Notes: a model not told the origin generated them from the sequence alone. Positions 24,300-37,040 are shown, counted from the first letter of the stretch. The stretch: 64,000 bases of DNA from Polytrichum commune (GCA_950295325.1 OX485804.1:19036001-19100000), one strand, 5' to 3'. Program-made: numbers and translations.

Positions 24300-24720
24300 C
24301 TGAATATTTAGGCAAAGCTTACTATGTGGAATTACGCAATGCTATATCTATTTACAGTACATCTCATATTTTACCAACAAATGTTAAATCGATAGTTTGG
24401 ACATTGTAAAATATTGACAACTTTACTTGGTAGAAATTTATTCCATTAGTAAAAGGATGTAGCACCATATAAATCCAAATAGTAAGTCACACCAAATATC
24501 ATATTTGAATAATTGTTCATGGAGGTTTTTTGGCATGATTGGTTATAATTCTATTCTTTCCGAGTCTGATTGGTTACATGTTGCGTGAACTTTTTGTTTT
24601 TGTTTATTAAATTGAGGTATATTCTCTATATTCCTCTGAAACGCTTGATAAGTTTTGTGAGGTCTTCTTCAACCGGGTTGTTTCTCAAACTCACTACAGT
24701 AGTTCATCTTTGTAACTTTA
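24300..24720 (+). repeat. Repeats E and J, second copies
   Basis: The E-like part (ACGCAATGCTATA, GTTTGGACATTGTAAAATA, CTTTACTTGGTAGAAA) spans about 24300-24515 and the J-like part (TTTTTTGGCATGATTGGTTA, GAGGTATATTCTCTA) spans 24518-24720. The order is E then J here but J then E at 20.4-20.8 kb. Confidence 0.5.
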
Positions 24721-24807
24721 GGTACCAAATTGTCGTGAAGTCTCAAACTTCAACTGGGTTATTTCTCAAAATCAACTAGTTCATTTGGAAGTAACCGCTG
24801 GTTCTCG

Positions 24808-24876
24808 CTCACACATAATGATAGCAGTGAACGGAGTTCACCCGTTCACTGCTGCCCACGACCAGTATGTGTGAGC
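24808..24876. repeat. Short palindromic (foldback) sequence
   Basis: CTCACACATAATGATAGCAG with the following TGAACGGAGT pairs with ACCCGTTCACTGCTG and CCAGTATGTGTGAG, a hairpin of about 30-bp arms. Confidence 0.6.
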
Positions 24877-25305
24877 GGCCTATAAGTTAACCCCCTGAAG
24901 GCTCAAGCCCTTTTCCCCTAAATTTAGGGTCCCACATCACCTATGCTGCTATTGTGAACGATATGGGTCTAAAGAAAGAAAAGAAAAAAACAACAATTCC
25001 AACCATACGAATTTAAAAGTAATAAGTTATATATGCATATCTTAAGACGAATGGCCAATTCAAGGCAGGCTCGGGTACGTAGGTTAAGGCAACTACTGCA
25101 CAAAGCCTCCTAGTGGTCACCTTGCCCACCTTTGTTTTTTCGGCACCCATCTAAGGGCCAATTGCACCACCTAGTTAAGAGAATAAGTTAACTTACAAGT
25201 TAGTGAGGATTAGCTAACCAAAATCCTAGTTAACTAATATCATGGTTGTACTATCTAATTAAGAGAATCAGTTAACAACGTGAGTTAGTGAAATCAACTG
25301 TTGTA

Positions 25306-25446
25306 GAGGGTTTTCTATTTCAACATATAATATTCAGTTTTCCCTCAAATTTGCCATGTGTCATGCTCACATTCACCACAACTGTATCCCACGTAGAAAC
25401 TACATTCTAGCATATGTAAAGATGGAACGGGGAGTCCTCTATAGTA
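25306..25446. mobile_element. Short TIR element (family M), copy 2
   Basis: Left GTAGAGGGTTTTCTATTTCA, right GGGGAGTCCTCTATAGTA; internally TTTGCCATGTGTCATGCT and TCCCACGTAGAAACTA, the complement of the order in copy 1. About 140 bp, non-coding. Confidence 0.55.
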
Positions 25447-26779
25447 ACATATATGCGAGCTGAATGATTGTACAACCGCACATCCCGGTTACCACTAACC
25501 AAAGGTTGACCAATTTAAGAGAGGAGTTAAGGTTGACTAATGAAATTTTTGCTCAACTTGCCCAAGTTTTGAACATGACACTAATTATGATACATTATAG
25601 ACATGTGGCCCACACCATATGTGTTTTATTATGATGAGAATGTATTAAAGCATTAAAATTATATTAAAATTATATTAAATCTCTTAATTGGGCAGTGGCG
25701 ACACAATATATAGTAGAGGTGCCTATTCCCGAACATGACCCCATTGGCAATCTATAGGGTATCTCAATTTCGATGAGGTTGGGATTCAATATTGATCAGG
25801 CTGAGACTCAATTTCAATACGCTTGGGAATCAATTTTGATTATGCCGGAACAAATAGTGCCATGATACATGTCCCCGGTTTGGATTGCTAAAATGAGAAG
25901 AAACGAGCGGTTTAAACGAGCAATTATGATAGACTCTAGACATTGGTAATATGTTCGGGCCAACCTTTGGCTTCAAGAATTCACATTGATTTCAATTCAA
26001 GGAACAAAATTACGGAATAATTTGCAGTCCTCTTGATTTCTATCTTCCTACATGGGAAATATTTGCACTGCCTTATACTTCTCCAGAGATGACGCAAAAT
26101 CTCTTGGGTGATCGGGTATGGGTGCCTGTACTCTAACTAATTTGAATGGTTACCTACTCTAACCGGAACCTTAATCAAGATGTGTGGTTGGACCCTACTT
26201 TTAGCCAATTGGACCTTCCCACGAGTTAGACTCCACTTACTCCATTCTTGGGTAGAATAAGATTATTGGCCTAAATGGGGATTCGTAAACACTCAAAAAA
26301 CCATTGTCATCACCACCAAAATCCAAATGGAATAAGGGCCTCACATATGAATTGGCCTTATCACTACCGACATGTAAGTTTACAATGGTGACCCATTTTG
26401 GGGGCCCTAAGCACTTAGGGATTAAGCTAGATGGGTATAGAATAATAACCAATACATCCTATTCACAACCAAAATCTACTTTGGATCTCGCACTTTAGAT
26501 TATGTTGGACTTGCAAATTCACTTGGAAATAAAGTAATTCTTATGGATTACAAAGTAGAGACCTAGGGTTCCATAAGAAGGTCACAACCCCCCCCCCCCC
26601 CCAAACACGCGCTTGCGCTTGTGGCAGTCTAAAGCGAGTATTAAGTCATTTACACAAAAATATTCTCAAGTGCGCACACACACAAGAGATCTTGTGATGC
26701 ATGAAAACGTCTCTAGAGTTAGCATTAGCGCACAACATTGCTCTTGTAGTTGTTCCCTTTCACATTTGAGCATGTCTAA

Positions 26780-27288
26780 GGGCTGCTTTACACCTAGAGG
26801 CCATGCCAATTTGTTGTGTAAGAGGTTTGAAATCTTCACTTGTGATTGGCCAAAAGTTTGAAATCAACTCCAACCTTTTTACACCTAGAGGCCATTTCGA
26901 TATGGCGGTATGAAATTTTTAATCAAAAAATGCATGTTTTGACATGGCCTGAGCTTGTTGAATTAGGTGCACCCAAAATGGAGGGCCAATGTCAGATTTC
27001 AATAAAAACAACCTTTTAAAATGAAATATGATTTTTTCCAGCAAATCAGGTTCGTTGGATTTTGTGGAAATATGAGCTGCTCTATGCTAGATTATGCTAG
27101 ATCCGTTGGATTATGCTAGATTTATTGAATCAGCTTGGCTTCTTGGCCCTAAGGCCTTCACATATGGGAAATTTGGCCCCCATTATTGTAATGTGTACTT
27201 GAGGCCAGCCTCCAACCCAAAAGGGGCTAAATTTTCATGCAATCGGCCTCAAGGGGAATTGGCCCGGGCTCTAGGTGTAAAGTGACCC
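26780..27288 (+). mobile_element. PIF/Harbinger-like MITE (family 3)
   Basis: Left end GGGCTGCTTTACACCTAGAG; right end inverted GGGTCACTTTACACCTAGAG. TAA flanks both sides (26777-26779 and 27289-27291). The body is 509 bp, with no transposase; the internal ORF at 27094-27285 has no recognised similarity. The ACACCTAGAGGCC motif also recurs internally at about 26882. Confidence 0.78.
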
Positions 27289-27390
27289 TAAGGTCTATTA
27301 ATTAGTTCCAGTTGGTTGTCTTTGGCTCTTGGGAATCCACACGAGTTCATAAATGGTTGGGATATTCAAGGGTAGAAAGGGGTTGACTTA

Positions 27391-27890
27391 GGGCCACTTC
27401 ACACACAAGCCAAGAGCTGTGACCATGAAATTGTGAGAGCCCAAAAGAAAGTGTCCAAAGGTTGTCCCAACGCACCTCCAAAACCATGTAGTGTGGTCAC
27501 GGATCCTCAAGTGCAATGTGAAGTCATATGTGACCGGGCCCTCAACCAAATGCTATTTCTACGAGTTTCTATTCACGTGGGTCCTCACACATGATAAAAT
27601 AGAATAAATCAACAGTTGTGAGCATTTGGAGTGCCATGGTCTCCCGGTTTTGTGTTAGGTCTACCTACAAGAGATGGTTTTTGAAAACAGTCCAAGTGAT
27701 CATGAAACATGATCCATTCAATGCCATGTAGAAATCCATGTAGACTCTCCATCCATCTTGCATTCACATGCTCCAGTGGTCCCGCAAGCGTAGTGTGAAG
27801 CGAACTTGGATCAGCTCCGCCTTTTCCACCAATGGGAGTGCTTGAAGTGTAATGGTCACGGGCTCTCAGTCTCATGTGTGAAGTGGGCCC
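27391..27890 (-). mobile_element. PIF/Harbinger-like MITE (family 1), copy B
   Basis: Inverted orientation relative to copy A, 500 bp, termini GGGCCACTTCACACACAAG and GGGCCCACTTCACACATGAG. Flanks are TTA on the left and TCA on the right, a 3-bp duplication with one change. Alignable with copy A end to end. Confidence 0.78.
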
Positions 27891-28095
27891 TCAATTATTA
27901 ATGAGTCATTGCCACCACCAACTAGCGTATGAAGGGTGTCAGCATGTGGCTTGGGGATGTGCTTGAGTTCCAAGATTAGTGTTAAATACCATGAGCATCT
28001 CCAAATAATTATCCTATACTATTTCCCTTTCTTTTGGCCTGTACAAAGCTATGAGGGGGTTTAGTAATATTACGGGGATTTTAGGTATTCATAGC

Positions 28096-28458
28096 AAACA
28101 CTACACTAAACATGATATTTAGAGTCACCAATTCTAATTGTCTTGCCAATACTAATTGTGAACCGGGGTATAGTGTCACCAACACTAAATGTTAACCTCA
28201 CATTATTTGCCATTCCTTGTAAATATTTGGGGGGATCATAGATTTACAGTGTTGCAATTACTGTCACTTACTTAGATATTTTTCATCCAAATTTCAATGA
28301 CAATATTTCATCACAAGTTTGTTGACAAGAGAAGGTAGGGGTTTTGGCCAATGGATGAACTCATCCACCTTCCATGACAATGTTTGGTCATGTATTCATT
28401 AGAAGTGGCATCCGAAGAGTTACCACAGTGACATTAAATACCACATTTAGTGTAGTTT
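28096..28458 (+). mobile_element. TIR element (family F), full copy
   Basis: Left ACTACACTAAACATGATATT and right (read inverted) AACTACACTAAATGTGGTAT are terminal inverted repeats. Related to 8290-8478 and 46107-46395. Non-coding, 363 bp. Confidence 0.65.
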
Positions 28459-30300
28459 GAGTTTGTGTCCCACCCTCCAAGCCATGCAACATGTATTTAT
28501 TTCAACCACGTCCTTTTGCATCCATTGCGACCATTTACATGCGAAAACCTACGTATATGCCCCCCCCCCCCCCCACACACACACATATATACTATTCTTA
28601 TGAAAATCTAAGACATATCGGCATTACAACCATGTCATGTGGATGGAAACGCCATAGTTTTGCATCCACACGACTGGGAAAAACATCTCTACATTCAATA
28701 GAGATCTATGTTGATTTATGTTCATAAGCTTTTTGATTCTTTAGTGTAAAATTTCTCCCCATTTTCCTTGCGCCCATGTATCTTGAATTTACTCTAAAAG
28801 TAAATTCCAACCACCTCCTTTCACATCCGTAGAAAACATCCATTTAAGGTCCCTACAGATTTCTCACAACACTCTAGATGAATATATGTAGGGAATTATT
28901 ACTACTCACTTTTGAGAATAAGCAAATGATTGTCAACATAACCTAATGACAATCGTCACATGATAAGTTGTTACATTTGGATTCAAACTAAAACATGTAT
29001 ATGATTTGGCACGACATTGAAATTTGATGTGCCGATTGATGAAAGTCAAGTATCCCACTTTCTTTGTCGATCACCCAATACCATAGGTTGATAGCATGTT
29101 GGGCGAAAATGATTTAGAATAATAAAGCTTTGTTTTTTTTGGGGAAAATATCAGGTTAATTAGTCTTGGTGAAAGGAAAAACAATCATCAAAATGTCTAA
29201 ATATTTATATGCTATAACAATTTAATCCAAGTCAATAACTCATATGCATTGATAATTAACACAACTTGCTATGCGCATACACTGTGACATTCACGCAAAG
29301 TTAACATGGCATCCATGTGTTAGGTAGTGGACCTCTCAAATTCAAAAATGTAAAATGTATGGGATGGAACATATGATTGGTTTGCTTCTACCTATTAGCC
29401 ATGCTTGCAAATTCTCAAACAAGTTCTTCGAAACATGAGCATAAAACGACATAAAACATTGTTTACAACCTTGATTAGCACACTAAGATAGCTTAACCTA
29501 AACCCTAGAGGTTAACATCACAACTTAGCTGCCATAAATGAATGAAAAATAAGTTTCAATACATGTAATTGCATGTAGGATATGTTATGTACCTAAATGA
29601 ATAAACGAATATATATTCATATATGCCTACTTTTTCATAAACATTTTTGTAGTCTACCTAAGCTCTTTCTTTGAAATCAATTCATTATTGGGCATTTTGT
29701 GGCTAACACGCTATCAACCTACGGTAATACACAATGTACTTCATGTAGGTGGGGTTGATGAAGGAAAGTGTGAGTCCCACTCAGGTGTACTACATTCAAG
29801 ATTTTGGAAAATTTACAAGTTGTCTCAAGGACTACCAAATTGATTCTTGATGATTTTCCAAACAACATAGAATTATCTCTACATTGACCCTAGAGATTAC
29901 CCTCCAAATGTTGGCATATGTCAATCCAATATAGGTTGGGACTCACTTGAATCTTATGTGGAACCCATAAAGTATGCATGTGTTTATCAATTACCTTCTT
30001 GATTACACACATATATTTGATTGGTGCCATGTTAGGTGAGGATCAAGATAATAAACACCATGATTACACAAGTTTCAAGGATATTAACCTACATCATAAA
30101 ATTGTATGAACTAATGTACAATCAATAATGAACATAATTGGGAGGACACGTGTATTCAATCAAGAAACAATAAAAAAAACATGCAATCAAATAACTATAC
30201 CAAAATTAAGAAATGAATGGTTTTCATATTGGTTTATGTGAATGCTCTAACTTTTGTATTACTATGTTGTGGTTGGTTCATAGAATTTGGTGGATTATTG
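28459..30300. other. Intergenic; nothing recognised
   Basis: AT-rich sequence with a C-homopolymer (28560-28574). No gene or structured repeat is seen in about 1.8 kb. Confidence 0.5.
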
Positions 30301-30885
30301 CTAAGATGAATACTTTATTAGGGTGGTTGTGTTGGGATGAGAGGTGGTGGATGTGATTATTAATGAGGTAAATATTATTAAGTCCATCGGTAAATATGAA
30401 GGTATTTTGTGGTTGTTCGTCTGTGGCAGTGAGGGCAATGAGTAGGGCTAATAACTTTGCATGTAGTATGTTTGGGAGTCCATGGAGTCATGTTGCAATG
30501 CAGAGGTCATTGTTTGGGCTATACACCCCAAAACCGGTAGTGTTTCCTATGTCGTGGTTGTTTGGCGGTATGAAGGAGTTCTATGTGTATATGCATTGTT
30601 GGGGGTTGTATTTGCCAGGGGCATTTGTGTGGTAAAATATATTGGGGAGTGGAGTTATATTGTTATGGGGGTTTAGTGGGGTAATTTTCAGGGTTGTTTG
30701 CCATATTTTTGTAAATTTGACTATGTATTCTATGGGTGTGTGGTGTATGGGGTTAGGTCTTACGTGGGTGTTGTAAAGTTCCAAGATGTTAGATGTTAGT
30801 TTTTGGACTAGTTGTTGGTTTGGGGAGGATCTTTGGTTGTGTGTGCATAGGATTGATGTGTATTGGTTTTCATGTTGGTGTGGGG
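30240..30885. other. Strand-asymmetric G/T-rich segment
   Basis: The plus strand is unusually rich in G and T (many gtg, tgg and ttg words), so the minus strand reads as a 102-codon C/A-rich frame (30581-30889) full of N, P, T, H and Q. No family is recognised. It may be the left half of the same old element as 31640-32250, which is split by the TIR insertion at 30886-31632. Confidence 0.3.
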
Positions 30886-31632
30886 GCATTCACGGTTGAG
30901 GTACTACTTTTGGGTGTCTAACGGAAAAAGGACTTTTTTAGATAACTTCACATGCTTGGTATGCTTAGATTTGTATTGTGAAGCATATTTTGGATCATAC
31001 CTACATTTCATACTCCATATTGAGTACACCTACAAAGTTAATTTAGAAGGAATAGGGTCATCTAAGATATCCTTTTGATTCCTTAAAGGACATTTAGGAG
31101 TGTTGTCTTAATTGTTCACCTTAGGATCAAGGAATGAAAAGGACAAGAAGAATCAATCGAAACAATCCCAAATTTTTTCCTCACTATCATCCTTCAAGTG
31201 TGTACCAATAGAACCAAATATGTATTGAATGCCAATTGCCCAACTTTACATGTGGCACCAAACATGGCCAAAAATACATATAATCACGGCCACGCGTAAA
31301 AGGAACGTCTAGTATTAGAATTGGACAAAAAAAATTATATGAACGGACACATGACACTTATACCAAGGTACCAAGATGCAAAACAGGAAAAAATTGACCT
31401 ATGATGTACACTTGAATAGTAAAAAATGCCATTGATGTGGCTGAAGGGTTTTGGGTTTTGGGTTTTGGGTTTAATAAGAAATAATATATTTCTTGATAAA
31501 GCCTATGAACTATCTACTTATTTATCTAAAATTTATTGATCAAATAATAGAAAATGATGATAAACGCCGAGAGTCCTTAAGTCCTTAAGTCCTTTGTCCC
31601 AAAAGTAGTACCCCAACCGTGAATGCTCCCGT
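30886..31632. mobile_element. TIR element inserted into older repeat sequence
   Basis: The left end GGGCATTCACGGTTGAGGTA (continuing ctacttttggg) is matched in reverse at the right end, which read inverted is GGAGCATTCACGGTTGGGGT (continuing actacttttggg). Terminal inverted repeats are about 32 bp with a few mismatches. The interior of about 690 bp has no transposase. The flanks ggtgtgg and cgtgtagg are only loosely alike, so the target duplication is unresolved. Confidence 0.65.
31441..31472 (+). repeat. Telomere-like (TTTTGGG)n short tandem
   Basis: Four TTTTGGG-type heptads in a row. Resembles a degenerate TTTAGGG telomere motif but with T for A throughout. Confidence 0.6.
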
Positions 31633-31639
31633 GTAGGTA

Positions 31640-32250
31640 TTTAGGCCATTTGGGCATGAGGTTGTATTCTATGGTGTTTGGAAGGACGGTGAGGATTGTG
31701 TGTATGTATGACGTGCTTACCATTTCTAATACATTTTTGGGTTTGCCTCCGCGTCGTCGACCTGTCGCTCCTTGCGTTTGTGTCCTTCCGCTTGCTTTCG
31801 GAGTGGTTGAAGGTCCGCTGGAGCTCCAGGTCCGTAGAGTTGGGCCATCTCGTTATCCAGGGCTCCTTGTTGCGGCGGGGAGTAGCTTCTGGTGTGTGTA
31901 CGCTACGGGCTTCTCCATTGTGCGCATTGTTGGTTCATTTGCAACTAGGGCGCCAAGCTTACGGATCTGAGCCGAGCTGCCTGGGAGTCCTGCTTGTGTT
32001 GTTGTGGCAATCTGGCGTGTCGCGTGTTGGAGCATGCTCGCTTGTGTCGTTGCTTTTAGGGTGTCTGGTGGGTGTCGATCTGTAGGAGCACAATGCTTGT
32101 CGATTTGGGTCTGCAACTTCTCGTTTTGGTCTGCCACAGCTTGCATGGAGTGCACTGTCGGTCTACGTCCTGGCTCGCTATCGAACTATTTCTTAAGGCT
32201 GCGGTGTTGTGCGGTGCGACTCTGGATCTGATTATCTGACTTCGGATGTG
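31640..32250 (-). pseudogene. GC-rich segment with a gag-like reading frame; possible LTR retroelement remnant
   Basis: GC content is much higher than the surroundings. The minus strand has a 100-codon frame (32155-31853) with SMQAVADQNEKLQTQID, which resembles the coiled N-terminal part of plant retrotransposon gag proteins, and continues in another frame (GALDNEMAQLYGPGAP) past a stop. No protease, reverse transcriptase or LTR is seen. The assignment rests on composition and weak resemblance; a decayed host gene is the alternative. Confidence 0.25.
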
Positions 32251-32545
32251 GTTCACTCTGGGTTCAGATCTATGTGTCCATCTAATGTTTTCTTTGTCGA
32301 TGCTTCTCTGATTTGCAACAGGTGTATGTTTCCTCGCTTGATCTGTGTGAGCTTGTGACTATACTACCTCCGATCGGATCTGACTACCTGACTTTGGATG
32401 TGGTTCACCCTGGGTTCAGATCTACTTGTGCATCTAATGTTTTCTTCGTCGATGCTTCTCTGACTTGCAACAGGTGTATGCTTCCTCGCTTGATCTGTGT
32501 GAGCTTGTGACTATACTACCTCCGATCTGATCTGCTTCCGTGGTC
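32232..32545 (+). repeat. Two-copy tandem repeat, 152-bp unit
   Basis: GGATGTGGTTCACTCTGGGT at 32244 recurs at 32396 with one change, and the whole unit including GTCGATGCTTCTCTGA and GCTTGATCTGTGTGAGCTTG is duplicated at over 90% identity. It is followed by GCCCTCATCAAAAAAAGG, an A tract that could be a retroposon tail. Confidence 0.8.
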
Positions 32546-32564
32546 GCCCTCATCAAAAAAAGGT

Positions 32565-33850
32565 CCCTAGAATCTTGACTTTGATAATGAATCCGATAAT
32601 CATACAAGCTCCGACAATTATGAGGAAAGTGGCGACAGCCTTGATTTGGATGTGCTAACCATCTTCATGTGTTAATCACACGTTTCATGCCTTAAATAAA
32701 GTGGGCTAGTTAGAAAAAGTAACCATTTAAGATCCATTCACCTAGTGCAACACTTAAATTTTACATATGTTTTTTAGTTTTTTGGGGGGTCTTAAACAAT
32801 CATGAATCCAAGTTGCAGCGATCCTTTTTGACTTTATGTACATGGAGTGCACACAAAGCCTTTGTGAGGTTGGGCCTACTTTACTTCTAGTCCTATCACC
32901 CTCAAGGGTTGATCACACTAGCCACTTCTAGCCCCATCTGTCAGCATCTCCCACTATAATAGTGTGAAAAATGTTGGGCCAACATCTATTTCTCAACATA
33001 ATCTCCATCAATTTCACGTCACCGGACATAAAGTTTGGTGTGATTGGGGCATGCAGGGTATCTCTCAATACTACATATGTGTTACTTGACAATATTACAT
33101 ATATGTAACATATACATCCTTGGACAATATCCACTAGCTAGGGTGACCGACTACTAGATATTGTCAATAGTTACTGGCCATTGATGTAGTGTCTATTCCA
33201 TGCAAATGGTGAAGTAGTTTGACATCCAGTGTCATTGTCCTCTATGACGTGACCACGGAAGTTCTACATTGAACATGCACTTTGTTCAATCTAGCCTCCT
33301 CTGGAGATTGGAGTTCTTCTTTAGACTTGACTTGTTTGTGATGGTGCAATCATGGTGCAATATTCAATAATAATAATAAGGTAAATATAAACAATAGTTT
33401 AATACTATTAAACATGTGATATGTTAATAAATTTTCTATTTAAATATATCAAGAAGCAAATTGCATTTCTTCATGACTCTATTTGTGTCAGGTTTCCTTT
33501 GAGTCGTTGGGGCTAATTTTAAAACAATGAATACCTAACTTACCACAACATTAATGTCGTGTTGGCTGCGGCTTGCACACACAACATTATTAAGCAACTA
33601 GATGATGGTCTCTATCAAAGAACGAGGTTGTCATAAAAAAAAACTATGATAACATATAGTTGCATGTCAAAAACTCTACAATACACAACGTGAGTGTTCC
33701 CCATAAATGGGGAATCCCATGGTTAAAGAAGAATTATGCTTGCTTGATATCTCATCTTACATAACACAACCAAGGAGCTTAGTAATGTTTGGCATATCGT
33801 CGGTGAATTTATCTCACAATTTTACGATCACAAACTCATGTATATAGTAA
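32565..33850. other. Intergenic; nothing recognised
   Basis: About 1.3 kb of AT-rich sequence without supported features. Confidence 0.5.
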
Positions 33851-34099
33851 GGATGGGTTTGAATTAGAGTCTGGCTTCAAGAAACTTGGGGTCCAAAGCA
33901 CACCCCTTAGTGGACCTTACTTTTAAACTAAAGATTGTCATAAAAATGATGTCACATGAGTGACACTTCATTCTCTTTTCTTCATATCTTGGACCCAAAC
34001 CCTAGTGTCAATTCCTTGGGCCCAAAACAATGCTCTCGATCAATAGGATTGTTCAATTCTGGAGGTTTTTTGGCCTTGAACGATAGTGTAAACCCACCC
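33851..34099. mobile_element. PIF/Harbinger-like MITE (family 4), copy 1
   Basis: Left end GGATGGGTTTGAATTAGAG; right end inverted GGGTGGGTTTACACTATCG. TAA flanks both sides (33848-33850 and 34100-34102). 249 bp, non-coding. A related copy is at 58352-58609 in GRXS17 intron 3. Confidence 0.7.
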
Positions 34100-34229
34100 T
34101 AAATCAAGCAGGATGCCATTAACTTGTTTAGTGGATCATTTGGAGGTATCTAGTCATCTCAATTCAATCACAAATTATGAATTCCTACAATAAAAAGAGA
34201 GAGTTACGTGTCAATTGTTCAATAGTGTA

Positions 34230-34400
34230 ATACCTCGAACACACACTCAAAACTCCATCTTATCATGTTTTTGGCAATCAAAGTGCATGTGATATCAAGG
34301 AGTTTTGTAGTGTTAACATGGATGCGTGATAAAAAATAATCGGTGTAGCATGTGACATTGTGGATTAACACAAAGTCAACATTGCAATAATGACAATAAT
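34230..34400 (-). repeat. Dispersed repeat (family H), copy 2
   Basis: Read on the minus strand: motifs GTTAACACTACAAAACTCCT and CACATGCACTTTGATTGCC match the copy at 7990-8200. Confidence 0.5.
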
Positions 34401-34539
34401 CATAAATTTGACAATGTGATACATGTGAGTATGTGGTTTGAATTCTTTGGTGGTTTATTTTAATGTCGAAACCCATGATATATGAGAGCGGAACGTGATA
34501 ACAAGGAGTGAGATTGAGAATGAGAACATCTGTTCCATA

Positions 34540-35120
34540 GGGTTTTGAGATATAAGAGAAGGATGTTCATATTACGGAGTTTAAAGAGAACTTTGAAGAT
34601 GTCCTAAGAGAAGCCTCTTATAACTTAATCAATGAAGAATTGACAATGGTAGTTATTTAATAAAGGGACAAGGATGTCGTCATACAATTTTGGGATATAA
34701 GAGAAGGAGGTTGATATCACGAAGTTTAAAGAGAACTTTGAAGATGTCCAAAGAGAAGCCTCTTATAACTTAATCAATGAAGAATTAACAATGGTAGTTA
34801 TTTAATAGAGGGACAAGGATGTCGCCATACATTTTTGGGATATAAGAGAAGGAGGTTGATATCACGGAGTTTAAAGAGAACTTTGAAGATGTCCAAAGAG
34901 AAGCCTCTTATAACTCAATCAACAAACAATTAACAATGGTATTTATTTAATAAAGAGACAAGGATGTCGTCATACCTTTTTGGGATATAAGAGAAGGAGG
35001 TTGATATCACGGAGTTTAAAGTGAACTTTGAAGATGTCCAAAGAGAAGCCTCTTATAACTTAATCAATGAACAATTAACAATGGCAGTTATTTAATAGAG
35101 GGACAAGGATCTCGTCATAC
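34540..35120 (+). repeat. 145-bp tandem repeat array, four units
   Basis: The motif TTTTGGGATATAAGAGAAGG recurs at 34543, 34688, 34833 and 34978 with exactly 145 bp spacing. Units also share GAACTTTGAAGATGTCC, AGAAGCCTCTTATAACT and GGGACAAGGATGTCG. Units differ by a few substitutions each. No unit is open as a long frame. A satellite-like minisatellite. Confidence 0.92.
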
Positions 35121-35124
35121 CTTG

Positions 35125-37040
35125 AACAATTTCAAAACCCAAGTGTAGCAATACATATACCTCGGCTAGTGGGCATGCCCTTTGGCCCATGAGCCAAGAT
35201 GCTAAATGTTCTATGCTTGTCACCTACACTATTATGTGATCCAAAAAATGATGTTATATGTGTATATGTGTTAGTTAGTGCTTCACTGTTGTAGTATCTT
35301 GCTAGTTTAGGTAGTAATTTGCCTGGTAAAGTCAATTTATTTATATGCTAGTTCAACCTTTTTCACATGATCTAACTAACATCTATGTGACATGTGGCAC
35401 CATCACTCAAGAAAACCCATGCTTTGTGCTGAAACTAATGAGTTCTAGGGAATAAAAATAGTTGACCATCAACTCATAAATACTGAAAACAATCAAGTTT
35501 TGGCATTGAACTCTTTCTCGGGTAATTAATTATCTTATATTTTCATGCATTTTTTGTTCATTCTTATAGAATTGTTTGTGGTAACCTTGCGTTGTCGTAT
35601 ATTATTATTCATATTAGTTTTAATACTTTATGTATAATTAAATAACACGTAGCATGACTAGTTGAATATGACTTGAGACTTACTACAACCAATGTCTTAT
35701 CCAACGATCTCATCCAAAATTAGTTGGAATGGAGCCAAAAATAGACAAAACATTTGAGAATCTATTTTTCATGTCTTATTTTGTTTGGGGCCAAGCACAG
35801 TGTGGTTCATTGTAGAATGTTATGTAAGGTAAACATGGTAAATTTTGTTACTTCTCATGCAATCCAACAACTATATTTAAGTGGTGTGTGGTTAGGTATG
35901 AATATAAGAACGGAAACCATTACAACATGTTTTAAAACTTGATCGAACTACGTGCTCATATCTTCTTAACCCTTACATGTTCAATAGACAATCAACTTAA
36001 TTGGAGAAACTTGTATAATCGATGAAAGGAAAAAGAAGAAGAAATAGCACTTTTATGATCAAGCTTTGAAGGTGATAAACAATTTCATTAACTACATATA
36101 GGAAGACATGTGCAAATCAAGAGATTGTCATTTCAAGTTTCAAGATTTGAGTTGAGATGCAAAAGCTATGGCTCAATATACCCGAATTTTGGGATAAAGC
36201 CCAAAACAAAAGGGGCGGTAATGCTCCCATGGAGCATTGATACACAACTAAGCAATGTTATGAATTTGGATTTGCTAATCATCTTGCACTTATCACATAT
36301 TTCACAGCTTTTGAGAAGTGGGTGTAGAGCGAAGAGTGTCTATTTAAGGTCCACTTGCCATAAACTGGGGGGGGGGGGTGTACAAAAGGGTTGCTAATTG
36401 GACTTTGCCGTACTATGTACAAGCTACATAAAGTGTAACTTGTAGTGTACATGTATGGAGGACCTTTAAAAAATAAATGTGAAGTTTGTTGTGTCTTATG
36501 TACAGGTAGGGGATTCTAAAATTTTCAAAAAGGAACCAACAACAAGTGGACACGTGATACTACTAATCGTTTGATGATAGACTTAGAAACAATAAATGCA
36601 TTAGCTTTTATAACATAACTACAAACTTAAATGCTTATGAGTTGCATCCAAGGGATGAAAATTTCTTCAACGACTTTATTGATGAATGCTATGATATTGC
36701 ATTATACATATGATAGAGGTTATACATAGGATTTGTACAGTTATGTTAATGACTATATATGAATATAAATGTGCATGTATACATACTGTCACTTGTATTT
36801 TTATTATTAAATTTATACATGTATTGCCTAATTTTACAAAAAACAAACTTGTATGTAAGAAATTTTAAAAGTATGTTGTGAATGCATATGATATCTTGGT
36901 TTTAATGAAAGGTGCACCCCTTGGGCCATAAACCACTCAAATGTACTAGGTTCCCAATCAAGAAACACCCCCACATAACTAAGCCAAACTTACCTTAATG
37001 TAGCCTAAAACTAGCTTAGTCACCCTTGATAAGGGGGTTA
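35125..37040. other. Intergenic; nothing recognised
   Basis: AT-rich sequence with a G homopolymer at about 36367-36377. No gene is seen. Confidence 0.5.

Larger units (their letters stand above)
24000..26776. other. Intergenic, repeat-bearing; no gene
   Basis: Contains repeats E and J (24300-24720), a short palindrome at 24808-24876 and family M copy 2 (25306-25446). The rest is AT-rich with no supported coding region. Confidence 0.5.

Noticed and set aside
26590-26602. Long C and G homopolymers here and at 28561, 36367, 43135, 51361, 62250, 63768 and 63859
   Set aside because: Simple mononucleotide tracts; lengths may be sequencing artefacts and no structure around them needs explaining.
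30581-30889. 102-codon C/A-rich minus-strand frame as a gene
   Set aside because: Openness follows from strong base skew; amino-acid content (N, P, T, H) reflects composition rather than a fold.
34540-35120. CRISPR-like regular array
   Set aside because: The whole 145-bp unit repeats with no unique spacers, and this is eukaryotic DNA; it is an ordinary tandem repeat.
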